Source of the DNA: Varroa destructor
Taxonomy: Eukaryota; Arthropoda; Arachnida; Mesostigmata; Varroidae
Assembly (NCBI RefSeq): GCF_002443255.2
Contig: NW_019211454.1
Location: forward strand, 58,120,608 to 58,184,607
Direction: 5' to 3'
Length of the DNA stretch: 64,000 bases
Shown one piece after another: positions 23,601 to 36,547 of the stretch. How positions within the stretch are numbered: position 1 is the stretch's first letter; the number at the start of each line of letters is the position of its first letter. A program made the translations under genes and the position numbers. The notes below the pieces were generated by a model. The model was not told the origin of the DNA and did not search any database. It worked only from the letters and a program-made list of their open reading frames with translations.

Positions 23601-26600
23601 AATGACTCTTGCGTGACCTTCCTTCTGCCTGCTCGTCTACTGGAGAGCATACGAACGCGAGTTAGCTCCAATGAGTGGCCGCGACAGACGAAGAGAAGAT
23701 GAATAAGTGGGACCAATGCGGAAAATAGTGGAGGTGTTAAATGTTACGATTGATTTTGTTTTGTAATCTGTTGTTATCGTTGTTGGTGAAGACGATAACG
23801 ACGCAATGGGATTTTGGCTTGTTTGAGATTCCTGAAGACAACTTACCAGTCAGGCAAGCAGTTGGACCCAAAAGCGTTTCAAAGCTCTGACGTGACAGAT
23901 CGGCGCGCACAAGCAAAGATAGAGCGATACCGAGCGACGAATATATCGAGCGACAGCGGTAATGACATCAGCAACATCACCTCGGTCAACTCGCAATCCG
24001 TCTTCAGTTCGACGACATCCGAGCCAGCGGCAGCCGCAGCAGTCCAACTGAAAGCAGCGGGACAGGATGAAAAGCACTCGTGAGCGATGCTAAAAATTGT
24101 CGTTGTCGCCGTCTTCAATCGTGGCGCTCGTAAGGCTGTCCGACATGGCCCAGAGATGTTGTGTTTGAAGCCGGTGCACTATCGCCATCAAAGTGGAAAC
24201 AGCCACACGGTGCCTAGACGCGGGACGCTATTGACAGGACGCCAGTCTCCCAGTAGCAACAGGAAGCTGTGTGACTGCTTGTACCATCAAAGTGTGCCTT
24301 ACGGCTAGCTTTTCGCGATGCTGTCGCTGTTTCTACTGAACAAAGCTACTTTGCTCTTTTCAGAGCGCGAGTCCCGGGTTAGGGCGACTTTTCAAGAGTT
24401 GGATCAGTGTAGACTTACAAATAAACACACATATGCGTATATTACACGCGTAAACAGACAGACAGACAGACTTATTTCCTTACTTATAGATGGGTTGCTG
24501 CGCAATCGCTACGGGCGCGCGGCCAGATCTTCATTGATGGGATAAACATGGCGAGATGACGCTCGCCGTCGACTGGACCTGTGGGATATCCGTTGATACG
24601 GTGAGCTAAGGTAGGTTGTAATTGTGTCTCTTTTTTTTGTTACAGTTGCACTTCATCTTTGTGTGTTCATATCAAAACAGCTCGAGTATCCGTCGCCTAA
24701 AAGTAGCATCGATAAGAATAGCAACGTCGGCTGCATCTTCGACAAGCACTGCTTTTTGGCTTTCCGTACCGCCGCTCGTAGCGGATGTATAGCCGTTCTG
24801 GAAGGAGCCCAGGCCTCCGGTCATTGCCAGGTTCAGAAATGGGGCAAAACAAACCCACAAAGCTGAAGGCGGCCCTTTTCCGTCAAAACTCTTTGTGACA
24901 AGAAAACCAAAGCGCAGTTCACTACATGGCAGCTCACTGCGGGTGACGTCGTTTGCGCTATACGCAGGTAGGCAATTTGACAGTTTTCGAACGAACACTA
25001 CGAATCCGTTTCCTTCTCTAAACAATAAACAAAAAGGGAAGGCGTAGGATTTTACAATGTATAACTTTACAGTTTTTAACTTAGTATCTGTGTGAAACGC
25101 TAGAGAGTTCACCGTCGTCCTAACGGCGATTGACAGATAGAAGCGCATTGTGATTTTGAAAGTAAACCCAAATGGAACCTCAGCTCCATATTCCATTCCT
25201 GTCTAACTCCTTCTACAAAATATGACTATAACTCTGAAACTGCGAACTGTCTAGTTCAAGTTTTTCATGTGTACATACAAGATAACTTATAGTAGTTATT
25301 TTGTATGTGCATTTGCAGTTTTGGAGAAAGCTGGAAGCGAACATGTAGCTTTTGATTCCTTTCTACTACTTTACATGCTTTACCGCTCAAGAATCAGCCT
25401 ACGTTATTAAGTAGGATACGACCAACAGTGCGTATAGGGAACGTACTTTTCGTCGATTCTCCTCACCTTGTTTACCCCATTGGCTGAACAATAGCAAAAT
25501 AAACACATGACGATCCCAAATAACCAGCCTCTTTTCTAGTTACTTAACGAAAAATATCGCTTGGTAACTTACGCTTTATATATCGGCCACATATAAAGAA
25601 AGCCCCCCCCATCAACAGCGTCTCAGGGAATCTTCAGTTTAGATTAATAGGATCCTTTCTCATTTACGCATATAATTACTGATTTCTTTCGAAAAAGCGT
25701 GAATGCATCCACACATCTGAAGTAGTTTCCTTTTGTTACTGAATTCAAGTCTTGCCATCGCTCGAGGTCTCAACGAAGTGTTCGTTTCGAGTCCTGCGTA
25801 TTCATGCTTCACTAACGTACAACGATTTAATCTACCCTTACCCTATATCGAATCGACGAGTACAAATCGAAAATAAACCTCTATCGTTTGGGTGGGCAGA
25901 AAAATACACTCAGCCGCCAACAAGAAAAGGAGGTGAAATAATTGCGTCCTGTTTTTACACAGTTTCGTGTTTGCTTTTTGCTCCAAAGAGGGTTACGATT
26001 CGAATCCCGGACGACACGATCATCTGCGCATAGGCCATACGCACGGACCAGTAGAAATCCACAGATGAAGTAGAAAACGAACGTGCCTGTCAGTACTGGG
26101 ATTGGTCGTTAAGCCGGCGTGACCTGATCTGGAAGAAATACAAGAAGAAGCAAACCCTAGCCGTAATGCACTTATTACTTGCAACGCCCTATTAAATCGC
26201 TGTAACATCTGTTCCACGCTCAAATAATGAAATTATTGTATTGCTTCTTCCTCCCTCCCTAGCACATTTTGCTGAAGTTCAAAGGGATCTAATGTCCGCC
26301 CTCAATTAGATTGGTTTTGCGCCTCGTTTATTTCATCCATCGCATCCACTCAGCGCTTCGTATTGACTATTTGTTCAGACGTCGGCAAAAACACCGACCA
26401 ATCGACGACTGTACATTTATACCGGTTATGCTAGACCTTCTAATACTCGTTATGCCCTCTGCAAGAGCGCTTGGATTCCCTCTAATTCAACAAATATAAG
26501 CATCCCTCACATTGCAGCTTACTTATTCGGTGAATCCCGACGTTGGCGTAATTGCCCGTTACAGAGAGATCGCGGGGCGCTTAACACTGTCCTTGACCCC

Positions 26601-26606
26601 TAGGGG

Positions 26607-26652
26607 CTCGGAGCCAAATGTAGGGAAGTCCACCCTACGTTTGGGTTCCGAG
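26607..26652. other. Long imperfect hairpin with wobble-type mismatches
   Basis: Arms 26607-26625 and 26633-26652 around a 7-nt loop (26626-26632). Read as plus-strand RNA, they form 19 pairs, including one G-U and one U-G, with a single bulged G. One more G-C pair closes at 26606/26653, and a distal GTCC/GGAC match exists outside it. No ncRNA family recognised. Confidence 0.6.
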
Positions 26653-27153
26653 CAGGACCTTATGCGAGTAGACAATTTCTTCAATTCTAAACTGTGTCCC
26701 CAAAGAATCGCATCAGGTGTTCTTCACACTGCGTGTAAAGAACGTGATGTTCTAATATGCGAATCAGCTAGTCAGCAAGCCAACGATCATCATCACCAGG
26801 CCAGTCGACAAACTTAACTGCTAACGTCTGACTGTTGCTGACGTCATCGAAGTTAAGCAGAAGGTAAACGAACAAAATTGATTGGGTTGAACTCGTCGGG
26901 CTAGCCAATGTTTACGATTCGCTTCGCTTCAATCCACTCGGCTCCAATAGATCCGACCCTTGAGCTCATCGAATCCTCGGCTCTTGAGGTGTAGATTGGC
27001 AAAGGTGAAGACATGAAGAACCCTCGTCACCGGAGACACCAGCGGCAGCAGACACGGCAAGCATATCTACAACAGCGACAGTCGCCAACAACGTCATCGC
27101 TCCCGCCGGCATTAACACTCCTAACAGCGTTAACACGTCTTCATCTACTTCAC

Positions 27154-27182
<29 letters not shown>
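27154..27182. repeat. (CAGC)n tetranucleotide repeat
   Basis: About six tandem units followed by related CAGT units. Confidence 0.9.
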
Positions 27183-27185
<3 letters not shown>

Positions 27186-28873
27186 TGAGTCAGCTCTTGA
27201 GCAAGCGGCCCTCCTTGGTTGAAACCTCGGTCTTTCGGCCGTTCGCTCGTCTACTTTCGACCCATCGATTGCGCACCAGATATCTGTCTTTACGGGGCTA
27301 AACTGTACCACCGCAAGTGCGCGATCCAATCGTAGAGGACCTCAACGTACGCAACCACACAGCCCAAACAGACGGACGAGTCGTCAAGCAAAAAGCTGCA
27401 CTGGCTGCGGAGGCAATAGCAAATGCTGTGAGAGAATATCTATCTAGCTATGCAGAGGCGTCTATATATAACACGTATTGGCTGGTCCTCTTCGGCAGGT
27501 TCTCTATCGCCCTCTGCGTGCTCATATTGCAGTCCTGTTAGCCAGCAGAAGCCAGTAGCAGCGATGCCATATTAGATCATGGTAGCTGCGTCGTCCACGC
27601 TTGTCGTTGACGGCTAATCTCAGCCCCAAGTCCTAACCTGATGATGGGCGTCTTGCTCTTATCCCAATATCCGAATGCTGAACGTGTGCATGCAGTAGTC
27701 ATCAGGCCATCACCTTTATCATCAACATCGACTATCATCGTCATGATCATAGCGGCAGCAACAACGACAACGCTAGATATCTTCTGCTGCCTCGTGGTTT
27801 GCCATGCATGCAAACACATGTACTCGCCAATCCCACTTTTGGCTGACGTTAAGCTAGCTTTACGTTAGTCGACAACGATGCCGATAAAACGTACCATTAC
27901 TCCTTGTAGGCGCCTGTTGACTTTCAATCTCATCTCGCTCACTTGACAACACTGGGCGTTCGCACTATTTGACAAGTGCCAGTGGTTACCCGTTGTTTGC
28001 AGCAGCAGCGGTCGACTCAGAGGCAAAACAAGAAAGGCAGACCGTCAGAACAGCGTCTGAACGACGCGGGAAGAAGTCGTCACTACCATTGTCGTTGCCG
28101 CTGCTCTTTCCGTCAGCCGTATAAGAAGTTGAATATTGATGCTGCCTCCCGCTGTTGCAGCATTGGTTCGTCATAGTGATGCACTAGGCTGCACGACGCC
28201 GTCATGTGCATACTCGTCTGTGGCCATCGTTCGCCTTTAAGATGAGTTTACGCAAAAGACGGTGGGATGTTCGTGAGCAAGCACGCACCGACGGACCAGC
28301 GGTAATGATCGTATCTCATCATCACGCTGCACATACGTTGACATAACGCTCATCTACGCCTCCTACAACAACGTCGCCGCCGCTTCCAAGCCAGTTCATA
28401 GAACAGGCCAGACAGCACAACAACAGCGGCAACAGCAAACCTGGGGCGGTGGCACAAATGGCAATTGTGGCCAAATGAGTGGCGTAAGTACTCAAAGCCA
28501 AACTGATAGGAGAGAGATAAAAAAAAAATAAAATAAAAAATAGGAGATGAAGACGCTTAAAACTTACACATGGCGTCGTCCTGCTGCTTCTGCCGTTACG
28601 GCCGCAGCCTTTGCCGCTGCTGCTTCCTATCGCTAGATGAACATGGCTACCTCTTCATAAGCATCACCAATTCTTAATGCTACCGTTGAAGTCCGATGGA
28701 TGTTCACTAGTCACAATACATTATAGCTAGTCGCCGCTAGTTCGTAGTTTGTAGACTGTCGTAGTAATACATTTCGTCGAAGTCGGAGCGCAATATTCAG
28801 ACGCGTTGCAACGTCTTCGTTAAATCTACCAGCGGCCAGCGTTGATGATGGTGGCAGGTTGCCTGGACGCGAA

Positions 28874-28895
28874 CGGTCGGTCGGTCGGTCGGTCG
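28874..28895. repeat. (GGTC)n tetranucleotide repeat
   Basis: About five tandem units. A shorter cluster of the same motif lies near 29288-29308. Confidence 0.9.
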
Positions 28896-29778
28896 CCGGC
28901 TGCCAGATCCATCTACGTACCGGTCGATTGGAACGGGTTAAAAGTGTCAAAAATCGCAGCCGTTGTTGATAAACTTGATGCGTTCAAAGCTGATGGGACT
29001 TGTTGCCTCTCCGATAACAAATGGCCGACACAAGCGTGCACTAACATGGTCGTTGTAGACAGCCAATGAGTTTAAGTAATGTCTTCTTGACCTAATGCTT
29101 GCTGGCGCTATGGCGAGCTGCCGGCGGCTGTGTCGGCCGTTCGCGACACGTAATGCACGAGCGGTAGCTAACATCGATCAGCGCAAGCAGCCTTCACTGC
29201 TTTATGCGCCGCTCAATAGACCCATCTAGAGGTGGCAATACTAGGTGGTGTTAAGAGCTGGCAACGTGGCCCGCTGGTTGGCCGCCCGATCGGTCAATCG
29301 GTCGGTCAAGCCAGTGCTAAATCCGGAGCCGGTAGCGACACTAAGCGCTGTCGATCAGAAGCTCTACCGCTACTCCCCCTGAACACCCATTCGAGTCGTT
29401 CCCAATAATTTCCTCCCTAGTCTACCCCTACCTTCACGATCACCACCTTCCCCGTGGCTATGCCTATTGTTGCCTCACCGCTTCAGCCGGCAACGGTTAA
29501 AGTTGTTGATCTTTCGTGACGCTGGTGTTGTTGTTGTTGTCGCCGCCACTTGTATAATACAGCAACAAAAATTTGATGCCTAGAAGTTAAAATAGGGAGA
29601 GGAAAAAGAGGAGGCTCGGAAGGCTGAATAACCGAAGCTAGGCAGTTTTTCTACTTTGGCCGAATTGTTTGTGGCACCCACAGGAAGATCATCATGCATA
29701 GACAGGCGCGCTAATTCTAGAAGTAACTAGAAAAGGAATGAGTAGTCAAACGAACTTGAAAGTTCGGCTTCTTGTCGT

Positions 29779-29801
29779 TGTTATTATTATTATTATTATT
29801 G
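29779..29801. repeat. (TTA)n trinucleotide repeat
   Basis: About six tandem units after a GTT pair. Confidence 0.9.
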
Positions 29802-31917
29802 GTACTAGCTAGCGGGTGCTCAGCGTCGTTTATGAATGGCTTGAAACGAGCTAAGTGTTTCAATTTCAGATGGCTTCTGCTGAAGTTACGCCTGCCATGA
29901 CTGACATGATTTTCACTGGTCTTAATTGAAAAATATCGTTCTCAGAGAACAAAATCCATCAAACTGACCGAAAATTCTTTTTCATTTGTTTTCAACTCCT
30001 TTTTGTTGTTGATGCTGTATACCATTGGGAAGTTCTTTCTTGACTTTTCAAGGTTAGCATGAACGCTATCGTTGTTACATATTTTTTCAAGGTTGAAAAA
30101 ACAGCGTTAGTGATATGTCCTAGCCGTTTTCTGTAGACGTCAAAAAAATGTCGAAATATCTTCAGCACGATATGGCGTATACAACGATGGCACTAGCATA
30201 GTACACAGAAATGCCTTGCTAAATTTACATATTCTTGTCTAAAGAGAGGTTGAGTTCTGCCAGGCAACCTTAAATCACTTTAACTGGCTAATCAAAGTGG
30301 CTAGAAGATAATTGCTAGATGAACCTACATGTTTGCATAGTGTTCGTCACACCTCTTTCTAACGGCGACTTTCTTCTAGTACGTCCTACCTTCTGATTGT
30401 GTTCCAGATTCGCCAGATCTTCATTAAACTATTAAGAGTAAATATTTTCAGCCTCGACTTTACACCTGTAAGGTTGACCAGGCCATATTCAAAGGACGCC
30501 TCATCGATTTTTTCATCGGGTTATCACGTGGTATGGCTGTATAGTTGAAAGTGACGCGTGCGGCCTATCATCATCATAGTAGTATGCCATTGCGAGTCTG
30601 ATGAGCCTCGCGCACACATATCCATCAAGTAACGGGTGTGTGTTTCTCGTAGATCATTTGTTGAATGTTCCCTATAGCTCAACTACGTGCACCGATGAAT
30701 TTCATCGTACCACGATTCGCACACTTGTATCCGCAGTCGAAGCAGTTAAGAAGAGCCGATCAGAGCAACGGGCTCCTCTTCACATCGAATTCAGCCGACA
30801 CGCAGACCCGTCTAGAGATTGTACGGTGTACAGAAAGGGAAAACTATTTACGGTCAATATAAAAATGCTGCCCTACGATGTTGGATAGTGCACAGGACAG
30901 AATTTCCCGTCCTACTCTCTCCTAGAGTGACGATGCGATCTGGCGTCAGTCGACAAGAAGCTATCGCGAAGCTTCCATAAGCGACCGAGTTTCCCCTAAT
31001 GGTTGTGGTAGCTGGTCAATTTATACGAACGAGAACAGCACTCCATCCTTGTCATTGCCAACTCATCTGCATTAAATCAGGCTCATCACGGATCGAAGCC
31101 GATCCGATTGAGGCCGCCGAGGTTGAAAGCGGTAGAGCGCGACAATAGCCTCAACATCAACTACTGCAAGCGCCTATAATAAAAACAAGGAGGCTGGCCG
31201 GACGAGCAGTGGCACTTGTCAGGCGAACATGGTGCCACAATGCCAGCTGGCCTCTAAAGGCCGATGATGCACGTCCCTCTATGTAGGTCTATGAACAGAG
31301 GGCCACAGAGGATATCCCCAATAAAATCTGAGCGTTAACCACTTCTGGCGACTCGAGGTGGCATTATGCAATAAGTTACGACAACTTCAGAGCTCTAACG
31401 TAAGTATAGTTCCCGTTCGAAGAACCTTAATGGTTTACTTCTATGATGAAGACATTATTTAAGCAAGTGAGGTGCGACGATTTTGTGTGCTTTATGCAGC
31501 CTCACGATGCAGGAAGTGTGAAAATTCTATGAAGAACGATTATGTTCGATTTGATGCGCACATGCTGAGGGGAGAAGAGAACGCGTATCCTATTTAGGGA
31601 CCTTGAGATTCATCTATCCGCCTATACCGGATTGTTTCACTGAATGAATGATGGCGTGGTCACATCCATTTGATAGGCAGTTCTTATTCGGTCCGAGCTT
31701 AGACTTCGATCGGCACCTGAGCAAAAGCACATGCGGAGTCAAACATATCGACTATACATTGTCCATAGCTACTAGTCAATGTTGGGTCACTTCTGCGCTT
31801 TATACATATATATATCGCCTGCCCTTGGACGTGAATCATAAAAGTGCTAAGTACCTAAGAATCTATTGTGTGAGAAACGCGTATTTTGTGCTCATAAATG
31901 TAACATGTCATCATTAG

Positions 31918-31939
31918 TTTTTTTTTTTTTTTTTTTTTA
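31918..31939. repeat. Poly(T) run
   Basis: About 21 T, about 320 bp before the poly(A) run at 32261. Confidence 0.9.
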
Positions 31940-32260
31940 TATCACTTTCGTGTTTTGTAATTTAACAACAGAGTAAGCGGGTAGCAGAAGTACTATAGGA
32001 CCACATGCCAAAGGCTGTAAAAGTAATTATAAGACATCTAATAGTATCTCGAACGAAGACTGAAGTCTTCCAACTGGATAGCTTAAACTAGCCGGTGGTT
32101 TTAATTGTTCTAATTTAAACCCTCTACTCTATGAGAACTATGATGAGTTCCGACACCGAGCGATTGCGTTTCCAAAGTTCACTGTACATACTCGTTAGTC
32201 AGTGAAGTTAATAGCACTCTTCTGTTTCGTTGTAACGACTACCATGCTTGTTGTTACTAG

Positions 32261-32288
32261 AAAAAAAAAAAAAAAAAAAAAGAAAAAA
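32261..32288. repeat. Poly(A) run
   Basis: About 20 A followed by GAAAAAAG. Confidence 0.9.
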
Positions 32289-33192
32289 GACAAAACTAAT
32301 ATCGTCTAATCGGTTCTTTTGAGAGCCTCAGGTATCATGTCTTCGGGTTTGGCCACGTCCGCGTCAGCGGTGATACGTTACGATGTGTATATAATTGTCT
32401 TTTCGTCGTTTGTGTGTCGCTGGTCCGTCCGCCTCATTTACATACTATCCGACCTTAGCGGTGCTAACGAGTAAATCATCGTGATGCTCTTTGAGCATTT
32501 ATCCATTACCCATATAGCCAATGCTCTGGTGGCAGTTGTAAGCAATAGAAAACAATGCAGACCGTCTCCGAGTTGATGATGACAACGATTCGAAGACACA
32601 GAAATGGCTTTCCAGCTGCTCACGCATTGACTGGCACTATATGTAGCTCTAGACGCAAATCATCATCGGCGGTGGCGACAGCAGAAGTCCAGTAGACTCT
32701 CCCACTCAGTAAATGCAAACAGAAACAAGCAGCCCGTCGCGTTTCCACTAGGTCGTAGGCTTTTAGCCACAAACTGTTCTCGTAGGGGATTCAGAGCGGG
32801 AAAGGACGACAGCAATACAGCAACGGTGGAAAGGACAACATGGATGCTCAGCTATGCGCTATTGCCGTCTCTGAAAGACGCTGATGAGCTAGCGGCTGAT
32901 TTACTCGAAATCATCTTTTCGTTATAGGGACATAGGCGGCATTACTGCGAGGGCCAGTAGTAACAAGGGCCAGCAGCAGCGGCCGCTGTTCTTGTTACTA
33001 CTCTCGCTGTCGGTGGCTGAGCTATTTATTCACTATCAACAAAGAACGGGGTTCGTGGTTGCACACATACACAAACACGCCGCAGGTGACCCTGTTTCTA
33101 GTCCTATCTGTGTTTAGAACTGGCACCTCATAGCTTAGCATTTCATATGTTACTGGGTCCAACTACAGAAATATTAACGACAACAATAACAG

Positions 33193-33214
33193 CGGCAGCA
33201 GCAGCAGCAGCAGC
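33193..33214. repeat. (CAG)7 repeat
   Basis: Seven tandem units in stop-poor sequence; no coding exon supported around it. Confidence 0.9.
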
Positions 33215-33799
33215 ATCGACGACATTCTGCAGAGACTGGACGGCTAGACCGGACCAGACAGCCGACGGCCGCAACTCTCGTTTACCAGCAGTCTAGTTGA
33301 CCAGCGCGTCTAACGTTCAATATATACTTTGGTGGCTTGGTCCGCGCCCTTTGAGATTCAAATTTAGCCGGGCTTTGTTTCGGACCACACACCAACGTTA
33401 CAGCGACACAACGGTGACATTCATCGAAATTGCCGGCGGTCGTCGGTGATGACGGTGCTGCCGCCGCGCTGGAGATACGTGCCGTCAAACGCGACCGTGC
33501 TTGTACAACAGTTACCCACATGAGCCACAAATACTGGCTGGTACATACATGCCCACACACATTCACAGATAGTAAACACCACAAACAAGTGGCAAAGATA
33601 GTTGGCTTAATGGTAGTTACTCAATGGTCGTGTAATTGGAGAATTGAAGCTTCACGCGCAGGTGATCTGCCATTGCTAACATGTAGAAATTCATTTTAAT
33701 TAAATGAACAATTATCTCAGCGGGAGGATGTGGAGGCAGAGACGATGGCGAGTTATTGTCACACATGCATCAAACGCAGACAGCAATTGCTGTTTATAT

Positions 33800-33840
33800 A
33801 GTCGATGGACCAATGTACCACCCATCGACTGTGGCTGTCT
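33800..33840. other. Inverted repeat
   Basis: AGTCGATGG at 33800-33808 and CCATCGACT at 33832-33840 are perfect reverse complements across a 23-nt spacer. Confidence 0.6.
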
Positions 33841-33890
33841 TGAGAACGAATGCGGTCAATCTTTGGACGTCTAAAATTTGTTACGTAATG

Positions 33891-33909
33891 TTTTTTTTTT
33901 TTTTTTTTA
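33891..33909. repeat. Poly(T) run
   Basis: About 19 T; third long homopolymer within 2 kb. Confidence 0.9.
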
Positions 33910-36530
33910 TCAGATTTACGTTCCTTATCTAGCACATATAGAGCGCAAAAAGCAAACTATCAGGAACGGCTAAAAATATCTTCATAGACAAAAAAAATCA
34001 GGTCGGCGCTTCGATTATTGAGGATTTTGCAGCCAGGACATTGAGCATGAATAGCGACGACCTCTCGAACGGCTCTGCCCAAAAACGATAATACAAAACA
34101 TGAATAAGCAAAACAATGAAGCGGTCGAAGGTACGATTTTAGCTTTGAGAAAATCAATATATATATATATATACATATATATACATCGGGTACGTTCTGG
34201 CGCTTATAAAGCGTCTATTCTCCTACAGATTATATTCTTTTATAGTCTCTTGTTCCTGGCACGCGACACTGAGGTTTATAATAGCAATTCCCATTGATTC
34301 TATTGAACTATCAGCGATCACGAAAGGCAAGATTTACTGCGGGTTCGACCATTCAAAGTTACCGTTAGCCCCATTCTCGCTCGCGTCTATTTAAATGTAA
34401 ATCCATTAACACTAACTTGATCGACCCTTTCGTCGAATCAGTCATCTTGCTTGGAAGATAAGATCTTCGCAAAGCATTATCTATCAATCTTTTTCGTATC
34501 GCGTAGCCGGAAACCGTAAATCCTTTGCCAGACATTATTTGGCTATGCTACAAGTAAACATGTATGTGCATGGACATATACGTCCGTGCGCAGGGAGAAA
34601 AAACATATGATCTGCTATTTTCGAAACGTTTATGAACAGATAATTAATTACATAATATAGTAAAAACTAACCATATTGATGGCCCGAGTGCTAATGATTT
34701 GTCAATTTTACTTTCTGCTCGTATGTTAATGGGGTGCCACCTTCGAGGGTCGTGTTGATGTATTTGGATGATATTGCCCCTCGACAGCTTATCACTTCCG
34801 AGATCGAAAATAATGTCGTTATTGATACCCAAATGGTGAAACCTGGAAAGCAATTCAATGGCAGAAAAGGTTAAGCAGGTGTATAGAACGAAATCGACGT
34901 TTTCCCTTTGGAAACCCATGTTTTATATAGCTTAATAACAAAATACGGCAGGATACGATGTAGCTAATTCACCAAATGTCTCTCCTGGGAACTGTATTTC
35001 GATAGAGGTTCAGTTTGAGGCAGTCCATATGCGCTCTGTATAGGTGAATCATAATAGCAGTTCAGTACGGATGAAATACTACTGCCGCCTGCACGACCTT
35101 TACGGTAGCGTCGTCATTACCGGTACTCTCTCAATCATAAAGCTACTGGCGGCATCTTACAAAAACAACGTCAGTAGCTTAAAAAGGAAATCGAGAAGCA
35201 CCACCGAACGATCGCCAAATTCCGTAGCGGTTAGAGCGATTGTACCGAACCCCACGCGACGAGTACAGAGGCTACCATGGCGCCAATCGTACAGCAGCCC
35301 CTAATCGTGAAATGCCAGAAGAAGTCGTGCACGATCGCTCTGATCATCATCCCACGCGATTGATTCGCTTCTATCTCGGCCTTCGTCTCGTAGATAATGC
35401 ACGTATCGTATGTATGCTTTTATAGCTAATAGCGTCGGTAGCGCACACGCGGTTAAACTTGTTTGAAAACACTGCCAACCTGCATCACATTAAGACACTA
35501 TTTGAATGCGGATGAGCGTATTCGTGGCGAAGTTGAATGAAACGGGCTTGAAATAAATCTACTTATTACATGCACGTATTGACTATGTGTATACGGGTCG
35601 ACGACGGGAATCGATGCCGCTAAAGGAGACACGGCTATCTTTATTGTGACATTCGCCGGTCGCTCACATCCGAGTCCGCTGGTGAGGTAGATGTCACCCA
35701 CCCGTACACATTCTTCAATTGTCTTCGATGGCGTAATCACTCGAAATGTAATCTTTACGTATCAGTGATATTTCGATGACTTAAAGCGTGCTCACATCAA
35801 AGTCCATTCCATTTTTAAGCTGTCCACACTATTTCGACCAGATGACACTGCGAGAAAGTCCAGCTTGAAGATCTTGAACTGAAGGCAAAAGGTGGCAAGC
35901 TTGAGCTATTCGTTGACAGTGGCATGTCAACGTTTCGCCTTCGAAGACCCTTACTCTCCATTCAATTGGAGACCTATTTTACCTTTCAATTAAGCTTTTC
36001 GGCCACTTGAGAATTATTGGAAAAGGACATGCACATATATACGCTGTTTGACAGTAACAAGAGGAATCATAGAGAAAACTGCATGGATTGTGGATTGCCT
36101 AACCAAAATTAGCTTTTTGTTTTTTTTTTGCACAGAAACGCATAATGTTGCTAGGACATTTGTTCGTGTCCACTAAAATGCCTGTTCGTTTGTCCCTCAG
36201 TCCCTGCATCCCACCATTCTGAACCCGGTCATTGTTCATTCGTGTACCTAGCTACTAATAGGCCGGCTGCGCCGGCCGTCGCAAGGACCGCGGCTTCACC
36301 AGCCGCTGGTTCAACGTAACGTCTTCCTTTTCACTCAAATAAGCGGGAGCAAGCGTCGTGTTAATGTAGCAAGCTATCTACCCAGCAAACAGCCACCGCT
36401 GTTAGCATACACAGACACACACGTCGTCGACGACCAAGCGGTAAAGAGTTTAACATACCTACCGAGGAATTTCTTTGAAACCAATGCCGATTGCTCCTTC
36501 CGAACGTCGGCGTGAAAAATCGAACTTCGG

Positions 36531-36547
36531 CTATCGATCGATCGATG
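36531..36547. repeat. (ATCG)n self-complementary repeat
   Basis: About four tandem units; each CGAT/ATCG unit is palindromic. Confidence 0.85.

Larger units (their letters stand above)
17800..30000. other. GC-richer, simple-repeat-laden intergenic block, no gene supported
   Basis: By eye this is the most GC-rich long stretch of the gene-free interval. Abundant CAG/CTG, CGG, CAACGACG-like and tetranucleotide runs occur here (27154-27182, 28874-28895, 29779-29801). Open frames are denser on both strands, often overlapping, which is what low stop-codon density gives; none shows a known domain. The composition resembles enhancer or untranslated-exon sequence of arthropod developmental genes, but that is inference. 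Confidence 0.5.

Noticed and set aside
24672..25196. 174-codon open frame on the minus strand, longest unassigned one
   Set aside because: No recognisable domain, signal peptide or splice context; one or two open frames of this length are expected by chance in 64 kb searched in six frames.
25985..26015. GATTCGAATCCC, resembling a tRNA T-arm
   Set aside because: No A box, anticodon arm or acceptor stem upstream.
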